Of a DNA stretch of 64,000 nucleotides, positions 1 to 11,645 are shown piece after piece; the stretch's first letter is position 1, and each line of letters starts with the position of its first letter. The position numbers were made by a program, and so were the translations under genes. The stretch lies in assembly GCA_029204225.1 (NCBI GenBank), contig CM055113.1, positions 2,438,081 to 2,502,080 of the forward strand, in the 5' to 3' direction. The notes beneath the pieces were generated by a model. That model saw only the letters and a list, made by a program, of their open reading frames with translations, did not search any database and was not told where the DNA came from. Source of the stretch: Diphasiastrum complanatum (Eukaryota; Streptophyta; Lycopodiopsida; Lycopodiales; Lycopodiaceae).

Positions 1-15
1 CTCTCTCTCTCTCTC
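1..15. repeat. (CT)n microsatellite at window edge
   Basis: Pure CT dinucleotides open the window. LINEs elsewhere in the window end in (CT)n tails, so this may be the tail of a LINE lying upstream; that cannot be tested from here. Confidence 0.8.
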
Positions 16-159
16 GTGGAGATGGCGCCTAATCTGTAGCGGGTGTTCCTCCAGCTTTCCATGGCCAAAAAGGGAAGGGGAGCCCACGCTCCCCCCCCCC
101 ACGCACATCTGCCCGTGTCCACGCTCTCTCAACGTTGGCATCTCCTTCTCCTGTCTCGC

Positions 160-290
160 TCACCACATCTTCATCGCTGGACCCTCCCTCCACATCGCTC
201 ACCACCTCATCGCTGGTCCAACATCCCTCCACATCGCTGGTCCAGATCCCTCCCTCCACATCGCTGGTCTAGCTCTCCACATCGCTGAAT
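160..290 (+). repeat. Degenerate tandem repeat around CATCGCTGG
   Basis: The block CCTCCACATCGCTGGTC and close variants recur about six times at irregular 16-25 base spacing. Readable frames give only low-complexity Pro/His/Arg/Ser protein. It lies just upstream of the LINE remnant and may be part of its 5' region or an independent satellite-like expansion. Confidence 0.6.
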
Positions 291-342
291 GTAGATTCAC
301 CCACCAGCGACCCCCTGTCCACCAACGACCCTCTGTCCATCA

Positions 343-2257
343 GTGAACCCCTGTCCATCAGCGCTACTGACAAGCTGTCCATCAGCGCGCCTTCTTCACA
401 CCCCCTGTGCTAGTACATTCACCCCTAGTGAGAAGACCGTCTACCGCTATAACCCTCAAAAAACCCCTATGTACAGGGAAACCTTATCTGATCTCCTGAC
501 TCATTTTCCCTATGCAGCTACTTTGGCGGACCAGTCTCTTTTTCTTGTCCGGACCCTGCATACCTCTGCATCCCTTGCTTTTCCATCCCCACGGCCCAAG
601 CACTTACGACATAGACCGCATAACCCCTGGTATGACCACGAATGTAACCAACTTCATCTGAACTTGATTTACGCACGCTGCCACCTTCCTCATCTTGCAA
701 AGGACTTATCTCATGTATATCGTAGAACCACCCGCAGAAAGAAAATTGCATATGAAATTTGCCAGGGGAAGAAGATGATGGACCTTCTCTTTAGCTCCTC
801 GCCGCATTCTTTCTGGCAAAAATTCCTCTCACGAGCACCTCCACCCTGGATCACAGATCTTAGCACATGGGTGATCTATACCACATCGTTGTACACTTTA
901 CCTGATACTCCTCCACTTCCCACACACCCATACACATGTACCTCTAATATATTCTCTCCGGACATAGTAGAAGAGGCCATCGACCGGTTAAACCTACATA
1001 AGGCCAAAGACATTGATGAGCTAGAGGCTGAACTCTTGAAGCAGGCTGCTGACATCCTCTCACCCTTTCTCTCTTTCCTATTTAACCGCGCTATTACATA
1101 TGGTTTCCCCTCCCCTTGGTCCACAAACCTTATTTATCCTATCCATAAAGGCGGTGATCCCATGAAAGCCGACAACTATCGTACCATCATGATCAGCCAC
1201 CTCTTTGCCAAGGTCTATGGTTCTATTCTTCAGTCAGAGATCAGTACAGAGATGGATACTAGAGCATTGCATGCCATTGGCCAAGCTGGTTTCAGACCAG
1301 GATATACTACATCCGATCATGTTTTCACCATGAGAGCCATTATTGAGGAGGCTAAGGCCAGGAGAGAGCGTGTTTACTGCTGCTTTGTGGATTTTCGCAA
1401 AGCCTTTGACTCGGTGCCTAGCCATTTACTGATACGGAGGCTTCGGGATCGTGGCTTCCAAGAGGATATCATACAGGCAGTTGTGGCATTGTACAGACGA
1501 GTTATTGGACGGATCCGAGTATCAGGAGTTGTATCATCAGAGATAGAGAGCACTATTGGGGTTAAGCAGGGATGTCCTCTCTCGCCTACACTCTTTGGTT
1601 TATATATAGATGAGCTTGAGCAGGTTATACGGGCAGAGGGAGGTGAGGGTTGCACATTGGGTGCCTCATTATCGCTATCTTATTATATGCTGATGATGTG
1701 GTTTTGCTTTCGAAGACGAGGGAAGGCCTGCAACGGCATCTGGATGCGCTTCACTCCTTTTGTATTCAATGGGGATTGTCAGTGAATGTGGCCAAAACCA
1801 AAGTTATGGTGTTTAACACCTCTAGATCCTTCATGATGCGACATGAGCTTCTGTGGGAGGAACATCCACTTGAGGTAGTCGACTCTTACACATACCTAGC
1901 CGTGGTATTCTCTAGTCCCACCTTCAGCATGCGACAGGCTGCATTTTCCCGGTTACGGAAGGGCTATGCATCATTGGTAGATTTGGAGAGATTATGTTTC
2001 AGCTCACACATTAGAGATGCGACTAGTAAGTGTCGACTTTTTGATACTATGGTAGTTCCCTCAGCTCTTTACGCATCAGAGACATGGACTACGGGCCTGA
2101 CGGCTACCGAGTGGGCACGCATTTCACGACTTCAGATTCATATGCTATCTCGGATGATAGGCTAAGTCCTCTACACCACATCATATTATATTGGCAGAGT
2201 TCGCCGTCCCCCCTATTCAGCTAGAGGCACTATTCCATATTGTCACATTCATACAGC
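343..2257 (+). pseudogene. L1-like LINE ORF2 fragment: linker and reverse transcriptase
   Basis: Non-LTR retrotransposon reverse transcriptase, the enzyme for target-primed reverse transcription. Reading from about 430, the linker leads into RT motifs: PIHKGGD..NYRTI near 1140-1190, GFRPGYTTSDHVF near 1285-1330, CFVDFRKAFDSVP near 1381-1421, GVKQGCPLSP near 1558-1590. The catalytic YADD (1686-1697) is in a different frame, so a small indel lies near 1650-1670. The second frame runs to a stop at 2165 and matches the thumb region (KVMVFNTS, SYTYLAVVFSSPTFSMRQAA). Homology to the minus-strand LINE at 57041-58860 continues to about 2257, where copia sequence replaces it. Endonuclease and 3' end are missing. 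It is dead. Confidence 0.85.
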
Positions 2258-3410
2258 GCCTGGAGGTATGTTTCGATTCTTCCTTTCTGCAATCCCATTC
2301 TATTGAGGTGAATAGGAAGTTGTGAACTGTCTTCTAATACCATGGTAGTCGGACATCTCGTTAGAGAGGTATTCGCCACCACCATCAGTTCGGAGTGCCT
2401 TCACTTTTGTAGACGTTTGTGTCTCAGCCATGGCCTTGAATCTCTTGAAGCATCCAAAGGCTTCAGATTTGTGCTTAATGAACATGACTGTAGACCATCT
2501 AGAAGAATCATCTATGAAAGTGATAAAATAGATTGCATCTCCTAAGGACGGAGTTGGCATTGCACCACAAAGATCACTATGTACAAGATCCAATACATGC
2601 TTTGTTTTGATGGAATGTGATTTGGGAAACTTGCTTCTGGAGTGCTACCCATAGATGCATGATTCACAAAAGAAAGATTTTTATGTAATGAAGAAGGGAA
2701 ATGTAATCCATCAACCAAAATTTCAATGCATATAGGAAAGTGTTCTTGTATTCGCGTGTCCAAATTGACTATGCCACAAAATAGCATATCGTTTACATAT
2801 TCATTAGAGATACTAGCTAATACAACTGAATTAGAGAGTACATAAAAATTTCCGACTCTAGTGCATGTAGTCAGAGTAGTATCTTCATCGAAGATTGTAC
2901 ACTGCTCAGATGAGAAAGTAACAGTGTAGCCCTCATCAATCATCTTAGAAATTGACAACAGGTTCTTTGACAACTGAGGTACGTGAAGAACATTGGTGAG
3001 ATAAATAGAAAGATCATTTTTGAACACGATATCTTCACTGTCCCTTTGCCTTCCACGCTTATGGTGCTTGAATCTCCAAGATAGATGAATTGATCTCTGC
3101 TGTAAGCTGCATACTCGGTAAGCCATTCCTTGCGAGAGGTCATGTGTTGGGTAGTGCCGCTGTCCAGATACCAACTATTGTGGTCTTCGTTGCCACTATT
3201 GTAAGCCATTAACAGGTGTGTATCTTGCTCCTTGAATTCCGCCGCATTGGAGGAGTCTGGATGTTGTTGTTGTTGCTTCTTTGCCTCGTTGTAGACGGAT
3301 ACGACATTCCTTGATGTCGTGATTAGCTCTCTTGCAATATCTGCAGAAAAGCTCCTTGCGCGATCCACTATTCTCAGCTTGAGTATGAGGCTTCTGCTGC
3401 CTTATCAGAT
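2258..3410 (-). pseudogene. Ty1/copia fragment: zinc knuckle, protease, GAG-pre-integrase, integrase
   Basis: Read on the minus strand, this holds the middle of a copia polyprotein in normal order. Near 3345-3300 is a CX2CX4HX4C knuckle (FCRYCKRANHDIKEC). Near 3187-3155 is the protease motif WYLDSGTTQHMT. Near 3000-2700 is the GAG-pre-integrase segment (NVLHVPQLSKNLLSIS). Integrase follows (LVHSDLCGAMPTPS, FIDDSSRWS, LRTDGGGEYLS) and a PQ-stop-NGIAERK-like segment near 2290-2268, where an in-frame stop replaces the usual Gln. Several frameshifts break the frame. There is no reverse transcriptase. Its gag end abuts, head to head, the gag start of the plus-strand copia fragment at 3411, so the two halves may come from one element split by an inversion. 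Confidence 0.85.
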
Positions 3411-3422
3411 TGGTATCAGAGC
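3411..3422 (+). promoter_or_regulatory. Primer-binding site (tRNA-iMet type)
   Basis: TGGTATCAGAGC exactly matches the usual plant LTR-retrotransposon primer site complementary to the 3' end of initiator methionine tRNA. A 5' LTR should lie just to the left; instead inverted copia coding sequence does. The gag ATG is only 48 bases downstream, as in many copia elements. Confidence 0.85.
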
Positions 3423-3470
3423 TCAAATAAACCGAGAGATTAAGTTTGTTCTATTTGTATTACTATTAAC

Positions 3471-4135
3471 ATGTCTCATATTGGTAGCTCTTCGTCTTCA
3501 TCATCCAACGAAGCTAGAATCATTGACAAGTTCAATGGATCTACCTTCTATATTTGGAAGTTAAAACTCCGGATGATGTTGATAGATAGAGATCTTTGGA
3601 ACTGACCTCAAACCAGAAGATGGTGATCAAGCAAAGGCATGGAAGATCAAAGATCAGAAAGCCTTAGCATGTATCACACTCAATCTGGCCGACTCCCAAA
3701 TATCCCATGTTACCATGTGCAAAACCTCTAAGGAAGCACTGGATTTATTAACAAATCTCTATGAGACTCATGATGTAACCACTAGGTTGCACCTTAGAAG
3801 GAAGTTCTTTACTCTTAGCATGTCTGATTCTACTGTCATCACTTCTCACATCAACAGCTTCAAATCTTTAATGGATCAGTTATCAGCTGTAGGATGTGCT
3901 ATTCAAGATGATGATGCTGTTATGACCTTGCTTTCTTCTCTTCCAAAGTCGTATGAGCCTTGGTGATGATCTCCACACAACCTGACCTCACTCTTCAAAA
4001 GGTGATTGGTCATCTTCTTCAAGAAGAAATGCGGAGAAAGACCAACAGCCTGTCCATCAAAGACAAATCCATGGCCCTGTACACCAACAAGAAAGACTAT
4101 TCCAAGGGCAAGAATCAAGTGTAGCAAGTATAGAG
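3471..4135 (+). pseudogene. Ty1/copia gag fragment (UBN2 type)
   Basis: Starting at ATG 3471 the frame reads a Ser-rich start and then DKFNGSTFYIWKLKLRMML, the conserved N-terminal copia gag motif. A stop follows at about 3604 and a frame change leads to the UBN2 part at 3715-3966 (LLTNLYETHDVTTRLHLRRK, LMDQLSAVGCAIQDDD, LLSSLPKSYEPW). The residual C-terminal part (LQEEMRRKTNS) runs to a stop near 4122. Protease, integrase and reverse transcriptase do not follow. The missing zinc knuckle, protease and integrase appear inverted on the left side (3410-2258). Confidence 0.85.
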
Positions 4136-4962
4136 AACGTGAACGAAAAAGAGAGCAGGAATATTTGCGGAACAGCTCTCCCGCTATAATGGGCTGCTAG
4201 ATGTAGAAGCAGTCTATTAGATTGTTAATGCTAAGTGTAGTCACAGCTCAAGCGCTCTATGCCCAACAGGATCTTATAAATTAGTTCATACTCACAAAAT
4301 AAAAACGAGTACAGTCCATCGAAGAGATTAGAAATGGTTTGAGGTATTACTGTAAATTAGTTTTCAATGAGAAGTTCAGTTCAAAACTTTGGAGTGATAG
4401 TGCAACAGAATAATGCAAGTTCCTCAGGCGTCAAAGACAACCATTCTCTGATCAGAAATTGAGGAGGCGTAAACGTCCGTGTTTCGATCAGAGTGAGTGA
4501 ACAAGCGTGATAACAGAAGTAAAGTGCATTCAATCACAATAAGCATTCATCTACATTGTACACAGATAGAAAAGCGTATTGCTACTATATTACACTGAAG
4601 CACAACAAAATGGCAGTTACAACCAACCAGAATGACGGCGTAACTGGGAGGCTCAAAATCATTCGTCTCATGGACGGAGCTACCCGTTGGGATGATCCAT
4701 TTATAGATTGCATCCATGTATTAATTACAATAAATGTTTGTCATCTAATTAGGCAAGCCGTTGTATTTGGAAGTATTTGGCTTGTGATGACAACTGTACA
4801 TTGTGCACACGGTCAACCCGTAGGGAATGTTGACGCGGACGAGGACGTTGCAAATCTCTCTCACTTCGCATTTTACGTGAAGTGGCTTTCTCTCACTTTG
4901 CATTTTTGGGAAGTGGCTGGAACGCTCGTTCAAAGTAGACGACCTTCGTAATTTTCTCTCTC

Positions 4963-4985
4963 TCGCATTTTTCGGGAAAATGCGA
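4963..4985. repeat. Inverted repeat TCGCATTTT / AAAATGCGA
   Basis: A 9-bp perfect stem (4963-4971 with 4977-4985) around a 5-base loop. It is a smaller version of the hairpin at 5075-5127, using the same core sequence. Confidence 0.7.
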
Positions 4986-5074
4986 AAAAGCCGAAGGTGT
5001 TAAAAAACAGTTAAACTTTTGAACTGCACATAAGTTTTACTTCTTCAAAACAATTGAAAGGAAGAAGCCGAAGG

Positions 5075-5127
5075 TAAGTGTCGCATTTTTCGGGAAAGTG
5101 CGAAAAATGCGAACTGTGCGACACTTA
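5075..5127. repeat. Two overlapping hairpins with a shared arm
   Basis: TCGCATTTTTCG (5081-5092) pairs perfectly with CGAAAAATGCGA (5101-5112). TAAGTGTCGCA (5075-5085) pairs perfectly with TGCGACACTTA (5117-5127). The two stems share TCGCA (5081-5085), so they are mutually exclusive. Role unknown; possibly the end of a small transposon. Confidence 0.7.
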
Positions 5128-5699
5128 GTGTATTTCTCCAGACTGTTGAAAAGTAATGTATTTCTGCAGACTTGTTCTAAATGCTAGTTTGTGGAAGTCC
5201 TTCAAGATGGCCAAGTCTTCAATGGTCTTCAAATAGTTGAACTTAACATTTGAACATGGAGAATAATAGAATTGGTTACCCTTTGCTAGAGATCAGCCGG
5301 AAGTCCGTTGTAGTCGTTCTTCAAATTGTTCGGCTGTCTAAGTTGTGATTCGTGCAGGTATCAGATGAGCAGACATAGAACCCAAAATAGGTTTCACCTG
5401 ATCCTAGATCAAAGATCAGTAAACGTGCAGGAAGAATCTTGAGATAGAAATTAGTTATTCACCAAGGAGGAGACAACTGTGGGCTTAATTTCCAACAACC
5501 TTGCCTACTTCTGGCCCCGCTGTCCTTTTCCAGTATGTCTCTAGCTAAACCTAACACCTTCATTGTTTCCACTTCTTTCTATTCTTTGAAGGCCTATTCT
5601 TCAACCAAATCCTTTGAAAAAGTCCTAGCATGTGAACTGACTTTGAAATCTAAGGTGCACATTCTCAGGGTAAAAGCTACTTAGGGATGAGAATAACGA

Positions 5700-8600
5700 C
5701 TTGTCGACGGAGGTTGAAGCTGATCCCCCTCCACGTAAGTTGTGGAATGGAGTTTGGAATTGTAATAGGATTCACTCATCAGAGATTTATTGGACTTTAT
5801 CACATGGGGGGATATATTATTGTTCATTGAGACACATGAGAGCCGTGAGAGAGGTATACTTGAGTTTGCCGGGTTTAGATGGCATATAGGTTAGAAACAA
5901 GGTCAGTGAGGGGAGCGGTTCAAGTGGAGTTGCATGCCTGTACAAAGAGACTTTACAGTTGATTCTTGAGTTCATCAGTCATGATGAACGTGCACGCTAT
6001 ATATGGATTTGCCTCACTGGACAGGGTATTGGATTGGATAGGGATAACTTTATAGTAGTATGTTATTTTCCTCTTGAGACCTCTTTTGCCAATTGTGCTA
6101 ATTTTCCATATGCCGATCTATCACCATATATTATTCACTACTCAAAGAGAGGACATGTACCATTGATTGGTGATTCTAATGCAAGAATTGCTTCTTGTCA
6201 GATGGTGTTTCATGTTGCTACCGATTCTCTTCTGATACAGGCTCTTGATGATGAGGATATGAGTAGTACCAAGATTTCTATTGGTGAGATGGGACTGGTT
6301 ACAATGTATGGTGAGCACCCATGAATCTTATCCTTTTTTAGTGGCTCAGCTTATTGGCCTACCCTTGTAACCATTGGTGGCCATGGTGTGGTGGGTTATC
6401 TCATGGGGTCACCCTCTTTCATACCTTTCATCTCTACATATCTCTTCCACCACCTTATTAGACCATTCACGTCTCTGTTTTTGTCTTGGTCATATCATAC
6501 ACCCTACCACACACCCTATTTCTACCTCTAGCTATTCACTGAAATACATTTTTGATTCAGCTTTCATTCCTCTTTATTGGGAATCTCTCATAGCTCTATG
6601 CCATTACTTTTCTTATGATGTTCCCTTGGAGTCTTAGTTCCCTTTTCTTACTACTACTCTCCATATAATTGCCTCCATTGCCTTCCCTTCCCATTGGCCT
6701 CGAACTAAATCATCTTCACCTAGACCTCGGTACAACATTGATTGCCATTACTTGCACCACCACTGATCCATTCCCAAAGTCACTAACCCCATCTCCTTCA
6801 TGATGCTAGACATACCTGTCATCATCTCCTTTGCACTAAATAGTGCACTGATGAATCAAATGAAGGTAGAAGGCATATTAACCTTCTCTTTAGTTCATCC
6901 ACTGGTGCTTTTCGGCATGAGTTCTCTCCTCGTTCTCCACCCCCCTTATTGGACTGACTATGCTACCACCTTGTACACTATCCCTACCAACACACCCATT
7001 GTCATCTCCCCCTCCCCCTCGCCCTTATGAGTTCTCGTTCTTTACTTTGAATGTGGTTCTTTTAGCTATTAAGAAGATTAGAACACGTCGCGCACATGAC
7101 ATTCAGGACTTAGAACCTAATCTCCTTACACATGCCCCTAATACACTTGTGTCTTTATTTGCTGACCTCCTTAATCAAGCAGTTATTATTAGTAGTGCAT
7201 GAATATTATCCATCCCATTCATAAGAGTGGTGATTCCATGAAGCTTGATAATTACGATACCATCATGATCAAGCATATGTGAAGCTCTATGGCACTATCC
7301 CTCAGTTTGAAATCAGCACGCAGGTAGAAAGCAGGAGATTTTATGCTCTGGGTCAGGTTGGTTTCAGGTCACATTACTTCACCACAGATCATATCATTAC
7401 CCTTAGAGTAGGCCAGGTATAGACGTTAGAGATTTCATTGTTGCTTTGTGAACTTCAAGAAAGCCTTCGACTTAGTTCCACGGGCCTTGCTTATTCAGAG
7501 GTTGTGAGACTTAGGCTTTTCTACATATACTATATTCGCAGCGATGGCACTCTATGAGAGTGTTTGGGGTTGTTTCTGAAGTGAGTCAAGTGTTTCTTAT
7601 CTAGTGTGGAGTACCGTTGGGATGAAATAGAGATGCTCCCTTTCATCTACTATTTGGTTTGTATATTGATGAGCTTAAGGTTATTTGTCGAGATGGAGGT
7701 TTAGTTTGAAGCTTTGGAGATGTTTTGATTGCCATTTTACTGTATGCTGATGATGTGGGTCTAGTCTCATCGACTAAAGAAGGGCTTCAATGACACCTGG
7801 ACAATTTGTATGCTTTTTGCACATGGTGGGGATTGGTGGGTGAATATTTCAGAGATCAAAGTTATGGTTTTTAAGACTTTCAAGGCCTCTATGCAAAATC
7901 AAGAGCTTATTTTTGATGGCTTGACTTTGGAGGTGGTTTCATCTTGCACCTATCTGGGGGCATTGTTCCCCTATCATACCTTTGTGACACTTGGACATTT
8001 TGCATGCTTTTTGCACTAGGTGGGGATTGAGGGTGAATATTTTGAAGATCAAAGTTTTATTCTTCAATACTTAACATCGGCTCGACTTGGGAAGGGTCAT
8101 ACTTTCTTGGTCGAGGTGGAGAGATTTTGCTCTAGGAGATATATTCAAGTTTATGATCACTTCTACAACATTGTATGCTGCAGGCCTTACTTCTTCATAC
8201 CAGGTTAGTATATCCAAACTTTTGGTCACTATGCTATATAACATGATTCGTACCAAGCCCTGAGTTCAATATTAGATTATCATTGTTGAGTTTGCAAATT
8301 CTCCCTTATTGGTGGATGCCTCCTTCTGTCTCATAGCATCTAACCAGAGAGCTTTGACACGTCCTACAGATAGATACTCTCATTTGGTAGCGATCTCCTT
8401 GATGCAGCTTCATAGTTATGGCTCCTAGTTCTCATGGTCCTCTCAGGCAGCCCGCCTTCGAGAAATATTTGGCATCCCTGTCTCAGATCTCCTAGCAGGT
8501 GCTCGTGAGTACACCAAATGATCTATTTATTGTGCTTATGCTCAACAAACTTGGCAGGGCAGTTGGGCCCTAACTTTGGCTTCTATCAAACACATTTCTT

Positions 8601-9180
8601 GGAGATGAGTACATCAGGTTTCCCAATCTTACCACGGTACCTTGACTTTGGACTATCACATTGTCTGATGTTTACTTTGGGGTAGATTTGTGTTTTTTCA
8701 CACCAACTTGTTATTGAGAGACACTTCCATGGTACTCCACGTGAGGATAGAATATGAAAAATGTGCTCTTTGGAGAAGTTGAGTTTGAGCAGCACTTCAT
8801 TTTCAAAGGCCCTATTTACTATGAGATTTGTAGGAGATACTTTTGTCTGTTCAGAGACATAAACGTTACATTCTCTTGTTGCCTATGAAGATCCTAGATG
8901 TGTTGCTCTTATTCTATGTGAGATGTCCTTACTATGGAGTGACTTGTGCTAGCACGTTTGGTGTGATCACCAGGACACACAATCTCAGATTATAGACTTC
9001 TTCTCTAAAAGAAGATCGTGGACAGCAGACCCAAAGTTTGAGGATGTGGATGCAAACAGTCTTACATTTGATCATCATAGAGATCAGAGACAACATACAA
9101 CACAATATCCTCCTATAGCTAGAGCATCTAGACATACTATGAGTGCACATAGTCAAAGATCACATGCCAACCAGACTCAA
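5700..9180 (+). pseudogene. Decayed L1-like LINE ORF2: endonuclease, reverse transcriptase, C-terminal part
   Basis: Fragments in all three frames follow the order of the better preserved LINE at 57041-64000. Endonuclease pieces: VWNCNRIHSSE near 5755, ISHDERARYIWICLTGQGIGLDRD near 5975-6045, and GDSNARI near 6170 in place of GDFNAR. RT pieces: TDHIITL near 7385, CFVNFKKAFDLVPRALLIQRL near 7443-7503, YADDVGLVSSTKEGLQ near 7743-7790, KVMVFKTFKAS and SSCTYLGALF near 7858-7970. The tail resembles the C-terminal finger region near 8600-8830. Stops and frameshifts are frequent, and part of the RT thumb is duplicated. An old, dead copy. Confidence 0.8.
7797..8058 (+). repeat. Displaced partial duplication inside the LINE RT
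   Basis: Bases 7797-7872 (containing TGCTTTTTGCACATGGTGGG and the following AGATCAAAGTT) recur in diverged form at 7985-8058, about 188 bases downstream. The intact LINE family has this segment once, so it is a local duplication in this copy. Confidence 0.65.
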
Positions 9181-9199
9181 AGAAAATGACAAAGGTGTC

Positions 9200-9530
9200 C
9201 TCTACATGCAAATCATTCTAACTATGATTATGTATTTATTCTTAGAACACTCATTGAGGAGGCAAAATTCAGAATGGAGAGGGTTTACTATTGTTTTGTA
9301 AATCTTTGACGAGCTTTTGATTGGGTACCTCAACGTGGAATTGGTTGTTATGGTGTACAAGAGAGTGTGAGGTGCTTTAGGATGAAGGATGATTTGTCTC
9401 GATAGATTGATACTACTATTGGAGTGAAGCATGGTTGTTGTCTCTCTCCTACCTTCTTTGTTCTTTATATTGACGAGCTAGTGTTGTTTATTCATCAAGA
9501 TGGAGTTTATATAAGTCTACATGACCTTTG
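9200..9530 (+). pseudogene. Second LINE reverse-transcriptase fragment
   Basis: After the end of the preceding LINE, RT motifs begin again from the middle: YDYVFILRTLIEEAKFRMERVYYCF, AFDWVPQ, TTIGVKHGCCLSPTFF, LYIDEL. It contains stops and ends just after LYIDELVLFIHQDG. This is a separate truncated insertion of the same family, joined to the first in the same orientation. Confidence 0.75.
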
Positions 9531-10610
9531 GACACGGCCCTTAAGGCATGTCTTTATTTCTAAGTGCAGTAACTAGGGACTGCAAAGGTAGTCTATCTGG
9601 ACTAGTATTTGCCCTATTTGAGATTCTTGAAGGTTCCTCTAGGCCCATCTTAGCATAATTGAAGTAGCTACTATTGAGACTGCACTATTGGATGGTTCAG
9701 TTTTGGAGTTCATTGTAGGTGAATGCATCACAGTTTTTATAGGAATTTGCCATTTTTATGACTTGCAGTTGATGCTGTTCAGTAACCTTATTTGGAGCTT
9801 ACTTTTCGTTCATCTTTTACCATCTTTTGAGACAACGTGATGCTATGGATGAATCTTAATTGTAACCTGGTATAAGAGCACGTTTTTGGGCTCATGATCA
9901 CAAGGGAGATTTGGTTGTTAATTTCCACCCAACAAAACTATGCATAATTCATTCATAATACTTGGCTGAGTATGCTTTGTTTTACTTTAATTTGGTTTAG
10001 TCATATTTTCTTTGGCTTTGGTTTGCTAAGAGATATGACTTGACAAAATTGTTGGGCTCATTGACTTTTTTGGTTTCAATCCTTTGATGAATAGAATGAC
10101 AGAAGAGAACTATTTTATTTTTGTGTTTTCAATAAAAGGGTAGTCTCGGCGATTTCTTAGATTTGTTGAAGTTATTATTTCGTGTTCGTTTCATTTTTAT
10201 CTTTATTTTGTTCTTTTTGGCCATTATATTGTCAAAAACAAAGTTGCTCCAAAATACAAGTTGGCATATGGTTAAAGTAATGTTGCACGCTATCTTTGTT
10301 AGGTCGACTTGCGACATAGTTCCCCTCCAAGCTGCTAGTGATAATAGATTCTTTATTGGTCCACTTTACAACTACCTATAGCTGTTAAGCAGATTACTAT
10401 TGGTTGCAATATTTTGATCTACTTTGTCATTACTACTTACATCTATGTTTCATCATTTTTATTGTCTTTTACGAGCTCTTTTTTGGATCTTCTTATGGCA
10501 TCATGTGTCGGTTATATTTTATAGTTGCCTTTTTCAATTATTTGCTCTGCAGCTGGTTTCTCTTCATTTGCGGTGTTTCCTCTACTGTAGCAGAGATACA
10601 AACCATTATG

Positions 10611-10613
<3 letters not shown>
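9531..10613. other. Unassigned AT-rich DNA
   Basis: No frame longer than about 110 codons and none with a recognisable motif. No inverted or tandem repeat stands out before the (TA)n at its right edge. I see nothing to annotate. Confidence 0.5.

Positions 10614-10651
<38 letters not shown>
10614..10651. repeat. (TA)n microsatellite flanking hAT copy 4
   Basis: About 19 TA units directly abut CATAGATCC, the terminus of a hAT element. The same arrangement occurs at 41465-41536 and 47744-47788. Confidence 0.95.
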
Positions 10652-10653
<2 letters not shown>

Positions 10654-10735
10654 TAGATCCAGCGGTACCAGGATTCGCGGATCCTGGTACCGCGGATCCA
10701 TCCTGATCCGCGGTACCAAAATATTTAATATATTA
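10652..10735 (+). repeat. hAT copy 4 terminus with GGTACC/GGATCC subterminal array
   Basis: The end reads CATAGATCCAGCGGTACC, followed by palindromic units (GGTACC, CGCGGATCC, GGTACCGCGG, GATCCGCGGTACC). It corresponds to the transposase-side ends at 41375-41464 and 47655-47743, read inward. Clustered short subterminal repeats are typical transposase-binding regions of hAT elements. Confidence 0.75.
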
Positions 10736-10974
10736 ATATATATTTTTTTAACCTAATCCCCCCCTCGCTTCATCTCTCTCCTTGCCCATCGCGCTGCTGT
10801 CCGCGCCCTCTCTGCTGTCCGCCCACTCCTCGCCATCATACTGTCTTCGCGTTGCACTGATTGCTTCCGCCCCTGCTATTGCTATTTCGGCCGTTGTTGT
10901 GGTTTTTCCAGCCTTCTGCCTCCTATCGCACTCATGATCATCTCTGCCTTCTTTCCCTAGTTCCTTCTATAGAA

Positions 10975-11645
10975 ATGGTGCATTCCAACCTTGCCGATCT
11001 GTGGGACGAGGTGGACATTGTCAGGCGGGTTCCCGACAAGTCCAACAAGTCCGGTGCAAAGATCGTGCGCTGTCGATATTGCCTGTCTGAGTTCGTTGCC
11101 ACCCTCACTCACCTTAAAGGCCACATACTCGGCGCACGCGCCAAAGATGGTGGCACATTGAATGCTGCCCCCTGTGCCAGCATGTTCGTTCCAGTCAAGC
11201 AGCGACTTCTGGACACCTACGGGCCACGTCTTGTGGCGGGGGAGAACACCATTTCGGAGGGTGTTCTTCGGTTTTGCACCGCGCCTTACGTCGTTGACCC
11301 CGAGTTGTTGCCTGCTTGGCTGGCACGCACGAGGAGAGGGAGTGCATCCTCGTCCAATCCCTTTGCCCCTCACCCACCTCAGACAGTTCCGCCACACGCA
11401 CCCCCATCTGCACCCTTTCCGGTGGAACCCGTCCCATCCCGTCCGCCAATTGCCTTTGCGGTTCCACCACCACCTGCTGTTGCTCGCACTCCCCCAGTGT
11501 ACGACTTTCTCATGGACTCTCCACAGCCCGAGCAGGAGCAGGCCCAGGATGCCAGTGACGAGGCCTTCCAGGATGTTGAGGAGATCCCTTCCTCCCTCCC
11601 TTCCCTAGCCAACAGTTTTCGTATCCCATGCCAGATGTCCCCCCT
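10975..11645 (+). pseudogene. hAT transposase, N-terminal part of exon 1 (copy 4)
   Basis: From ATG 10975 the protein starts with a BED-type zinc finger of DUF659 hAT transposases: LWDEVDIVRRV, then CRYCLSEF (CX2C) and LTHLKGHILGA. A conserved linker follows (QRLLDTYGPRLVAGENTI, VLRFCTAPYV) and then a proline-rich segment. The open frame stops because a chromovirus LTR begins at 11646, within a CCCCT that matches the intact copies. The DUF659 core and everything after it are missing on this side. Closely related to the exon 1 copies starting at 41078 and 47373. Confidence 0.85.

Larger units (their letters stand above)
4136..5699. other. Non-coding stretch, possible copia LTR/UTR remains
   Basis: No credible coding frame. 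The part at 4830-5130 is rich in TCGCATTTT/AAAATGCGA inverted motifs, described separately. At 5461-5478 the string ACCAAGGAGGAGACAACTG followed by TGTGGGCTTAAT resembles a copia polypurine tract and LTR start, so this stretch may be the 3' part of the plus-strand copia element. That is a weak inference because no matching 5' LTR is present. Confidence 0.4.

Noticed and set aside
29-288. Open frames on both strands at the window start
   Set aside because: They arise from the CATCGCTGG tandem repeat and CT-rich DNA; composition is low-complexity and no domain is visible.
9531-10613. tRNA or small RNA gene in the unassigned stretch
   Set aside because: I looked for a cloverleaf and for paired arms and found none convincing.
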